Positions 1 to 4,424 of a stretch of DNA of 5,195 bases are shown piece after piece (positions within the stretch are counted from its first letter, which is position 1; every line of letters starts with the position of its first letter). A model generated the notes under the pieces. It made no database searches. It was not told the origin of the DNA and saw only the letters and a program-made list of their open reading frames with translations. The position numbers and the translations under genes are program-made. Origin of the DNA: Chloroflexota bacterium (lineage in GTDB: Bacteria; Chloroflexota; Anaerolineae; 4572-78; J111); the NCBI GenBank assembly GCA_003695455.1, contig RFJF01000852.1, forward strand, positions 1 to 5,195, in the 5' to 3' direction.

Positions 1-419
1 ATTGAAACCAGCGTGCTAACCCGAAACGGCGAAACGCGAGTAACGGTGTCGGTGGTGGGGGTTGCCTCTACCAGCGTACCGGCTTCTTCTCGCGCTTTGG
101 CGGCATCGGCTTTTTTGGATGGCGCACGCATATAGCCAAAGAGGTCATCGTCCCACCATTTGATGGGGTTGGCATCGGTATAAGCCACTTTTTTCTCGCG
201 GAAAATTGGCGCGCTTTGCCAGCCCAAATCGGCATTTTCCAGCGTGGTGCGCAGCCAGTAGCGGAATGCCTGGGCAGATACATACGGGTAGGCGCCTTCT
301 TTTGTTTTTATCATTTTCACGCCGACTGTATTGTCGGTGCGAGCGCCGGGGACACTGCCCAGGTTATTCAGTGCAGAAGCGGGGGCATCAATTAAAAGTA
401 AACCGGTTACAAAAGACAT
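1..419 (-). CDS. cas7: Cas7/Cst2/DevR-family Cascade backbone protein, N-terminal part (C-terminus beyond left edge)
   Basis: Only the first 139 codons are present; the frame stays open to base 1. Cas7 proteins polymerise along the crRNA as the backbone of type I effector complexes. The start MSFVTGLLLIDAPASALNN, followed by a RTDNTVGVK segment (residues 27-35) and PYVSAQAFRYWLR (45-57), matches the Cst2/DevR branch of Cas7: an N-terminal RRM-like strand, then the conserved 'pyvSaQa.Ry.lR' helix. A DDDLFGYM segment (90-97) precedes an Ala/Lys/Glu-rich loop (about 99-118) and RVSPFRVSTLVS (128-139), where the next core strand begins. The ATG at 419-417 has a strong Shine-Dalgarno (AGGAGA) 5 nt upstream and lies 14 nt after the cas8 stop, so translation is probably linked. 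Family assignment is from recalled motifs, not a search. The I-B (Tneap) label depends on the neighbouring Cas8. Confidence 0.85.
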   Translation of the reverse strand, partial: MSFVTGLLLIDAPASALNNLGSVPGARTDNTVGVKMIKTKEGAYPYVSAQAFRYWLRTTLENADLGWQSAPIFREKKVAYTDANPIKWWDDDLFGYMRAPSKKADAAKAREEAGTLVEATPTTDTVTRVSPFRVSTLVS

Positions 420-433
420 TTCTTTCTCCTTTT

Positions 434-1906
434 TTATGCTTGATTTTCTTCTGTGTCTTCATTGGTATCGGGCAATACATCTGTATTTTTGCCGAGCCAA
501 CCTAATTGATAAAGTTGTTCCACCATGCGAATCAATACCAAATCGCGTGCCAGTTGCCAATCAATCCGCGCCAGATTTTCACCATCTTCAAAAATGGTGA
601 TAAACGCATCAAAAGTGATGAGCGGGTCGTGCCCTTGTTTGGTGTATGCCAAATTGGCTTTGATGAGGTTGTTGCGGAAAAAATCGTACCGCGATGTGGT
701 GTAAAATTCGCGGAAAAACCGCCGGTCATTTTGGGCATTAACGTAATTTGCCAGCGAATCCCCCAACTTCTTGATGGTTGAAATTCGTTCTTTATCCATG
801 TGCATTATCCTTTCTAAAAATTTTTCTGTAATCTTCCACGAAACCAAACCGGCTTCGCGGCTGGTAGCGTAACTATCGCGGGGGTCGGTGTCTCGATTTT
901 TGGCGTATCGCAGCGCCACCCGCAAAAAATAGGTGCGAATAAACTGTGCGGCGTTTTCCGGCAAATCGAATAAATCCTCGTACAGCCAGTTGCGCCGTGG
1001 TTTCCAGGGTTTGTCATCTTTTTTCTTGCGTTTCTTCTGTGGTTCCACCTCCCATGCCCGGTTTACAATGGCGTGCCATTGCCGGTTGTAGATTGCGTTT
1101 TCCATCAATCCCAAAAATGATAATACTTCCATCGGCAGGTGGTAGATTTCCAAACTTGGGTCCTGCCCGCTGTTAGATAGGCGATAGGCCGTGATGGAGA
1201 AGGCTTCTTCGTCACCTTTGGCTTGGCGGCGCATTATGTCTGCCGGAAGGAGCGTGTCAATGAGTAGGGTGCGATAGCTGTACCCTGCTTCAGGTAATTT
1301 GGTACTGTTATTTTGTTGCGCCAACTGGATAGACTGACGATTCGTATTTAAAAATTCGCGGGCAAAGTGCAGCATTAATTCCTGATTGTCTGAATGAACC
1401 ATCAGCAATTTTCCACCGCTTTTTGCCGAACCCAACGGCATGGTATGAATTGCCAGCAGTGCCTCGCCGGAAACAGGCAGTCCAATATCACAGTAGGGAT
1501 GGAAATTAATCACTTTGGCCCCGGTAATCAGAGGAATGTTTGAACGTGCTGCACGTCCGGGAACCAAATCTTTTTCATCCAATTGGATAGCAACCGCAGG
1601 CTTTCCGGTGAAGACGCATCGTTCCGGTGATTTTGGCACATCAGATTTATACGCACGCAACAATTTTGCTGTGCCTTCTTTTTCGATTGGCTTGCCTTTG
1701 TACGCCGGTTGGGTGAAATACGCACCACCGGCAAACGGAACGGTCGCAAAAGATTTGAGCGGTTGGCGAGTGTATTCTGTCACCAGATAGTCTGAAACCT
1801 TATCCAAGTCCGCTTCCGTTAATTCTTCCGGATGTTCCTTCCCGGCAAACGCAGTGATGGTGGCGATACCCACATCAACCAGCGGGTGTCCCGTGTATTT
1901 GAGCAT
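434..1906 (-). CDS. cas8: Cas8/Cst1-type large subunit of a type I-B (Tneap-like) CRISPR effector complex
   Basis: This 490-residue protein is probably the large Cascade subunit, which in related systems recognises the PAM and helps open target DNA. The opening LKYTGHPLVDVGIATITAF and the central NFHPYCDIGLPVSGEALL followed by IHTMPLG (residues 134-159) resemble the Cst1 (CXXC-CXXC) family. That family normally carries a zinc knuckle in two halves. Here the first half reads CVFTG (97-101) and the second SGEA (146-149), so both CXXC pairs look lost; only Cys97 and Cys139 remain. A very basic stretch, KKRKKKDDKPWKPRR (291-305), is a good nucleic-acid contact candidate. The C-terminal third is helical, as expected where some Cas8 proteins carry a fused small subunit, and the tail is acidic. 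The ATG has a perfect AGGAGG 6 nt upstream. It lies 15 nt after the WYL gene and 14 nt before cas7, which makes one operon. Subtype I-B is inferred. Confidence 0.85.
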   Translation of the reverse strand: MLKYTGHPLVDVGIATITAFAGKEHPEELTEADLDKVSDYLVTEYTRQPLKSFATVPFAGGAYFTQPAYKGKPIEKEGTAKLLRAYKSDVPKSPERCVFTGKPAVAIQLDEKDLVPGRAARSNIPLITGAKVINFHPYCDIGLPVSGEALLAIHTMPLGSAKSGGKLLMVHSDNQELMLHFAREFLNTNRQSIQLAQQNNSTKLPEAGYSYRTLLIDTLLPADIMRRQAKGDEEAFSITAYRLSNSGQDPSLEIYHLPMEVLSFLGLMENAIYNRQWHAIVNRAWEVEPQKKRKKKDDKPWKPRRNWLYEDLFDLPENAAQFIRTYFLRVALRYAKNRDTDPRDSYATSREAGLVSWKITEKFLERIMHMDKERISTIKKLGDSLANYVNAQNDRRFFREFYTTSRYDFFRNNLIKANLAYTKQGHDPLITFDAFITIFEDGENLARIDWQLARDLVLIRMVEQLYQLGWLGKNTDVLPDTNEDTEENQA

Positions 1907-1921
1907 AAAAAACCTCCTGTT

Positions 1922-2920
1922 CTATTTGTTGATACCATACAACTTCATCATCTTTTTCACTTCATTGGCCAGTTCCTTTCGTAAATATTCCGGCTCCAAA
2001 ATCTCCACATCGGCGCCCCAACCGCGCACCCAGTTGAGCATTTCCTTCGGCTCGGCGACCCAGGTGCGCCACAGCAGATAGCCGTCTGCCTGAAGCGTGG
2101 TCTGCTCGTTGCGATGCCAGCGCGTTTCCACCACCCGGTCTGCCACGCGAGGGTGAAAGCGCAGAACCACCTCCACCGGCTCGGCATCGGTGTACCAAAT
2201 GCCCCAGGCATCGGCCAACTCAGCCGTAGGGTCAAAATCGGCGGGGATGGTGTAGGTTTGGTCCAGCAGTTCGACACGCTGAATGCGCTCCAGTTTAAAA
2301 GTGCGCATACCATCAGGTGATGAACATTGGCCGATTACATAGGTGGTTTGCCCAATTGCATAAGGTTCAATGAAATAAGGTGCAAAGTCGTACTCCTTTA
2401 CCACGGCGTTGTGGTGCTTTTTGTACCAGATATGCGCCATCTGCCCCTGAGACCAACAGCGGGTCAGCACTTCAAGTACACGCAAATAGTTGGGGTTGTA
2501 TCGTTGTCCGGCATCATCCATAACACTGGCGGAGGCCAGAACGTGACGACTGATGAACGGCGCAAAGGATTTTAGCGCGTTGCCCAATTTGCGCAGCGCA
2601 GAGGCAGCATAGGGGTTGTGTTTATCTGTACGGGTAGCCATTAACCGGGTTGCCAGGTGAACCGCCATTGCCTCATGAACTGTCAAACCGATGTAATTGA
2701 GATAGTCGTCGCGGTTAATTTTGATGCGCCCGTCATCTTCGTTGCAAATGGGGATGGGCACATCGTGCCGGCTGCTTAACTCATCAATATAGCGCCCAAT
2801 GGTAGAGCGATTAACGCCCAACCGGCGGGCAATTTCGGCCCGTTTCAGTCCGTGCGGGTTGGCAATAAGTAAATGCTCCAACTGAGCCAGACGTTCACTT
2901 TTGTTTGAAGCTCGTTCCAT
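1922..2920 (-). CDS. HTH/WYL-domain transcriptional regulator, first gene of the cas operon
   Basis: A 332-residue DNA-binding regulator of the WYL family; such proteins often accompany CRISPR-Cas and other defence loci and usually repress them. Residues 8-55 form a winged HTH with a recognition segment LGVNRSTIGRYIDEL (34-48). Residues 75-130 are a helical linker. Residues about 145-215 form the WYL domain (HIWYKKHH at 163-170, PYAIGQTTYVIGQ at 186-198, FKLERI at 208-213), and 220-320 match the C-terminal WCX extension (RFHPRVADRVVE, LLWRTWV, WVRGWGADVEILEP). The signature W-Y-L triad reads T-Y-V here (193-195). The chosen ATG has AGGT 6 nt upstream within AAGGACAGGT. The 87-nt gap before it contains a GTGTG-N16-CACAC element, a plausible autoregulatory operator. 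Because cas8 follows after 15 nt with no terminator, this protein probably controls its own operon; repression rather than activation is inferred. The ligand is unknown; oligonucleotide or nucleotide second-messenger binding is the usual proposal for WYL domains. Confidence 0.85.
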   Translation of the reverse strand: MERASNKSERLAQLEHLLIANPHGLKRAEIARRLGVNRSTIGRYIDELSSRHDVPIPICNEDDGRIKINRDDYLNYIGLTVHEAMAVHLATRLMATRTDKHNPYAASALRKLGNALKSFAPFISRHVLASASVMDDAGQRYNPNYLRVLEVLTRCWSQGQMAHIWYKKHHNAVVKEYDFAPYFIEPYAIGQTTYVIGQCSSPDGMRTFKLERIQRVELLDQTYTIPADFDPTAELADAWGIWYTDAEPVEVVLRFHPRVADRVVETRWHRNEQTTLQADGYLLWRTWVAEPKEMLNWVRGWGADVEILEPEYLRKELANEVKKMMKLYGINK

Positions 2921-2944
2921 AATTTACCTGTCCTTGCAATAGTA

Positions 2945-2970
2945 GTGTGGTTATTACCAGCTTATCACAC
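2945..2970. promoter_or_regulatory. Imperfect palindrome upstream of the WYL gene, candidate operator
   Basis: Arms GTGTG (2945-2949) and CACAC (2966-2970) are perfect inverted copies around a 16-bp AT-rich centre, 25 bp upstream of the WYL start codon. On the minus strand GATAAG (2966-2961) overlaps the element and could be a weak -10, with TTGCGG 18 nt upstream as a poor -35. A repressor bound here would cover this possible promoter. The palindrome is visible in the sequence; the operator role and the weak promoter are inference. Confidence 0.3.
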
Positions 2971-3007
2971 CGGCGGGGTAAATTCCGCAACAGTGGGGCA
3001 AATTTGT

Positions 3008-3217
3008 TCAACTTTTTTTCCTGAACGGCCACAAACCGCCACCATCATCTTCATAATAGAGGTAGCCGGCTTCTTCCATACTGGGCAAACGCCGGGCTAC
3101 AGTGGACCGCTGCACATCCAACTGCCGGGCTATTTGGGCTTGAGATATGCCCGGCTGCTGTTGAATGAGTTCATCCGTGATTTCAAAATCATCCTGTTTT
3201 TTACGCCAAAAAGCCAT
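3008..3217 (-). CDS. Small (69 aa) winged-helix DNA-binding protein next to the cas operon
   Basis: The protein is almost entirely one DNA-binding domain. A basic N-terminus (MAFWRKKQDD) is followed by helices covering ITDELIQQQPG (residues 13-23) and the helix-turn-helix ISQAQIARQLDVQRSTVARR (24-43). Then comes LPSMEEAGYLYYED (44-57), which fits a third helix and the wing, and a basic tail ending PFRKKS. This is the MarR/Lrp/ROK-type wHTH pattern without any effector or dimerisation domain. The frame stays open 20 codons further upstream, but ATG 3217-3215 is preferred because GAGGTG sits 5 nt before it (3229-3222 region) and the upstream codons overlap a palindrome. The gene points the same way as the cas operon, 87 nt ahead of the WYL gene, with no terminator seen between them, so co-transcription is possible. 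No specific family name is claimed. Regulation of its own promoter or of the cas operon is inferred from position. Confidence 0.65.
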   Translation of the reverse strand: MAFWRKKQDDFEITDELIQQQPGISQAQIARQLDVQRSTVARRLPSMEEAGYLYYEDDGGGLWPFRKKS

Positions 3218-3261
3218 TTTTGCACCTCGCTGCTGAATTTTCTCCAGCATACAAGGTGCGT

Positions 3262-3278
3262 GTTGCAGCGAGTGCAAC
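3262..3278. promoter_or_regulatory. Perfect palindrome GTTGCA-N5-TGCAAC upstream of the small wHTH gene, candidate operator
   Basis: Six-base arms GTTGCA (3262-3267) and TGCAAC (3273-3278) flank GCGAG, and further G/C bases outside nearly extend the match (GCGT.../...GC). It lies 45 bp upstream of the wHTH start codon, the usual place for a dimeric wHTH operator. Read on the plus strand it is followed 9 nt later by CTTTTTTTG, so a weak plus-strand terminator is an alternative reading. Confidence 0.35.
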
Positions 3279-3314
3279 GCAATAAACTTTTTTTGATAAA
3301 AACGGGGCCTGATT

Positions 3315-3373
3315 CAAAGTTCAAACAAAAAGAACTAACCGGCACGCTGGCCGATTAGTCCCCCCGAACTTTG
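3315..3373. repeat. Nested inverted repeat; minus-strand reading ends in a U-rich run
   Basis: The outer arms CAAAGTTC (3315-3322) and GAACTTTG (3366-3373) are perfect 8-base inverted copies. Inside them, CTAA-c-CGGC (3335-3343) pairs with GCCG-a-TTAG (3350-3358) around a 6-base loop with one mismatch. On the minus strand the inner hairpin is followed directly by TTCTTTTTGTTT, so it resembles a weak intrinsic terminator for transcription heading to the cas genes, although the stem is short. The outer arms could instead close a longer RNA domain. Confidence 0.35.
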
Positions 3374-3430
3374 TATTCAATTGAGCAAGTTAGCCCCACG
3401 GCGACCGGCGCGTCCTGGTTCCTCCCGGAA

Positions 3431-3465
3431 ATAAAAAACGCGCCGTCTTGACGAAGCAGCGCGTT
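3431..3465 (-). terminator. Minus-strand intrinsic terminator-like hairpin that competes with neighbouring helices
   Basis: AACGCGC-CGTC (3437-3447) pairs with GACG (3450-3453) and, across a 5-base bulge, GCGCGTT (3459-3465), giving 11 pairs. On the minus strand the stem runs into TTTTTTATTT (3438-3429). It uses bases 3438-3445 that stem A needs and 3459-3465 that stem B needs, so it cannot form together with either. It would stop transcription coming from the 3550-3980 region towards the cas genes. Confidence 0.45.
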
Positions 3466-3521
3466 GCAGGTACACTATGCACAAATGTTCGGCTGGGCAA
3501 TGCGCTGCCTGACTGGGCGAT

Positions 3522-3550
3522 AAAGCCCCGCTGATACCGGGGCTTTTTTT
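3522..3550 (+). terminator. Rho-independent terminator, plus strand
   Basis: AAAGCCCCG (3522-3530) pairs perfectly with CGGGGCTTT (3538-3546) around a 7-base loop. It is followed by a T-run continuing to 3550 and then ATTT. The T-tract is only on the plus-strand side. The unusual point is that every gene to its left is on the minus strand, so it lacks an obvious client. Confidence 0.7.
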
Positions 3551-3561
3551 ATTTGGTTTCA

Positions 3562-3591
3562 AGTATATCATACATTGGGTATGAATGACCA
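3562..3591 (-). promoter_or_regulatory. Possible minus-strand sigma-70-type promoter
   Basis: TATACT (3567-3562, 5 of 6 consensus bases) lies 18 nt downstream of TGGTCA (3591-3586, 4 of 6) on the minus strand. Transcription would start near 3555 and immediately copy the hairpin cluster at 3550-3403, then proceed towards the small wHTH gene and cas operon. This is a match by eye only, so it is weak evidence. Confidence 0.25.
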
Positions 3592-3621
3592 GAGTGGATT
3601 GTCACTTTTTGGGGGTGACGA

Positions 3622-3975
3622 ATGTGCTTTGCAATGAGCAAGGGGGGCAGAGCGCGGGCAGAGCCGGCGCTGGCGCTGGAGATACCCAACAGGCGGGCGG
3701 TTTGGGTAATGGCCCCGCAGGCGGTTGTTGACGATGAGGCCGGCGGCGTGGGGATGTCGGGACTCAATCTGGCCGCTGTGCCCAACCATCACCTGTTGCA
3801 ACGCGGCATGGGCGCGCTCCTGCCGCTCGTTGGCCTGCCGGGCAGAGATGGCTCCGGCATCTTGTGCAAAAAGCAGGGCCGTATCAATAGCGGTCTGCAA
3901 GATACAAATACAGACTTGCAGAAACACCTCGCTTCTGCTATTCTCTCCGTGCAAAAAATATACGCAAAGGCTTGA
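3622..3975 (+). CDS. Doubtful 117-aa reading frame in a GC-rich block
   Basis: No family is recognised. The ATG follows a GGGGGTG run closely, and the stop lies 3 nt before the next gene, which would suit an operon partner. Against it, the protein has no obvious domain, its last quarter falls in AT-richer sequence that looks like a promoter region, and the opposite strand is equally open over 3568-3900 with similar codon composition. The minus-strand frame contains a helical-looking segment rich in Ala, Gln, Glu and Arg (about 3880-3795). Either strand could carry a short or decayed gene, or neither. The GC-rich block 3620-3900 between AT-rich flanks is seen; coding status is undecided. Confidence 0.15.
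   Translation: MCFAMSKGGRARAEPALALEIPNRRAVWVMAPQAVVDDEAGGVGMSGLNLAAVPNHHLLQRGMGALLPLVGLPGRDGSGILCKKQGRINSGLQDTNTDLQKHLASAILSVQKIYAKA
3916..3944 (+). promoter_or_regulatory. Weak candidate promoter for the alpha/beta-barrel gene
   Basis: An extended -10 type sequence TGCTATTCT (TATTCT at 3939-3944) lies 17 nt after TTGCAG (3916-3921). Both hexamers match consensus only partly (4/6 and 3/6). The position, 35 bp upstream of the start codon in locally AT-rich DNA, is suitable. Confidence 0.25.
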
Positions 3976-3978
3976 TGT

Positions 3979-4281
3979 ATGGTTAAGTTGCTCATGAGCT
4001 GGGACATCAAACCCGGCTCTGAAACCGAATATTTTGAATTTGTGGTCAAAGAATTTGCGCCGGGCATGATGAAGCTGGGTATGCAGCCCACCGAAGCGTG
4101 GTACACCCTGTTTGGCGATGGCCCGCAAATTCTGCAGGGCAGCGTCACCGAAGACCTCGACTCAATGAAATCCATTCTGGCCAGTGACGAGTGGCAAAAA
4201 CTGCAAACCCGGCTGTTTGAATTTGTCACCAATTTTGACTCTAAAATTGTGCGGGCCTCCAGCCGGTTTCAACTTTTGTAA
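3979..4281 (+). CDS. Small protein with predicted dimeric alpha/beta-barrel (ferredoxin-like) fold
   Basis: The 100-residue protein follows the beta-alpha-beta-beta-alpha-beta pattern of the dimeric alpha/beta-barrel superfamily (NIPSNAP/ABM-like). A first strand VKLLMSWDI (2-10) is followed by helix SETEYFEFVVKEFAPGMMKLG (14-34). A strand pair around TEAWYTLFGDGPQILQGSVTE (38-58) precedes a long helix DSMKSILASDEWQKLQTRLFEF (61-82) and a closing strand near KIVRASSRFQLL. The name rests on secondary-structure pattern, not on catalytic residues, so no reaction is proposed; relatives include monooxygenases and many proteins of unknown role. AAAGG 8 nt before the ATG serves as Shine-Dalgarno. 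A strong terminator begins about 40 nt after the stop, so it looks like a single-gene unit, unrelated to the CRISPR genes. The upstream frame ending 3 nt before it is doubtful. Confidence 0.75.
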   Translation: MVKLLMSWDIKPGSETEYFEFVVKEFAPGMMKLGMQPTEAWYTLFGDGPQILQGSVTEDLDSMKSILASDEWQKLQTRLFEFVTNFDSKIVRASSRFQLL

Positions 4282-4322
4282 TTCAAATTTTGAACCGGCC
4301 CCTGCTTTACCGCCGCAACCAC

Positions 4323-4349
4323 AGCGTGCAGAAAATTGCACGCTTTTTT
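4323..4349 (+). terminator. Rho-independent terminator after the alpha/beta-barrel gene
   Basis: AGCGTGCA (4323-4330) pairs perfectly with TGCACGCT (4337-4344) around a GAAAAT loop and is followed by TTTTT (4345-4349). It separates the alpha/beta-barrel gene from xseA. Confidence 0.8.
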
Positions 4350-4360
4350 GTTGCCGTTTG

Positions 4361-4389
4361 TTGGCAACCCATCCATTTCATGCCATAAT
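4361..4389 (+). promoter_or_regulatory. Probable sigma-70-type promoter of xseA
   Basis: TTGGCA (4361-4366, 5/6) and CATAAT (4384-4389, 5/6) are separated by 17 bp, the optimal spacing. The predicted start near 4396 leaves a leader of about 29 nt before the xseA ATG. The -35 box lies in the right arm of a small inverted repeat, GTTGCC (4350-4355) / GGCAAC (4363-4368). Confidence 0.6.
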
Positions 4390-4424
4390 ACCGGCCAAAA
4401 TCGCCCAACCTGAAAGATTTTTCA

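Larger units (their letters stand above)
3403..3550 (+). ncRNA. Candidate structured RNA: three tandem hairpins, the last an intrinsic terminator
   Basis: Three non-overlapping helices lie in series on the plus strand. Stem A pairs 3406-3413 with 3438-3445 (8 bp, extended by two pairs beyond a bulge) and holds a small TTCC/GGAA hairpin. Stem B pairs 3456-3467 with 3497-3508 (12 bp with one G-U). Stem C (3522-3546) is followed by a T-tract. No protein gene on the plus strand lies upstream to use that terminator, which suggests a short non-coding transcript. It does not show the signatures I know for SRP RNA, tmRNA, RNase P RNA or tRNA, and no good plus-strand promoter is visible. The same bases could equally act as a minus-strand leader. 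The helices are seen; transcription and function are inferred. Confidence 0.3.

Noticed and set aside
1962..2313. Minus-strand open frames inside the WYL gene
   Set aside because: They are out-of-frame shadows of a gene whose HTH, WYL and WCX regions are all intact in the main frame.
3218..3277. Longer start for the small wHTH protein (20 extra residues)
   Set aside because: The upstream ATG lacks a ribosome binding site and its codons run into the palindrome at 3262-3278, whereas ATG 3217 has GAGGTG at the right distance.
2945..3358. 137-aa plus-strand frame opposite the small wHTH gene
   Set aside because: It lies antisense to the wHTH gene, has no domain-like pattern and no good ribosome binding site; the wHTH frame explains the sequence better.
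3390..3550. SRP RNA, tRNA, tmRNA or RNase P RNA
   Set aside because: The GAAGCAGC string near 3453-3460 recalls the SRP RNA core, but the flanking conserved GGTCAGG/CCGGAAGG part is missing. No tRNA T-arm or RNase P core motif could be placed.
1..3600. CRISPR array
   Set aside because: No evenly spaced direct repeats of 25-40 bases are visible on either strand; the array, if any, must lie outside the window.
4350..4368. Second terminator hairpin GTTGCC/GGCAAC
   Set aside because: No T-run follows on either strand, and its right arm overlaps the probable -35 box of xseA.
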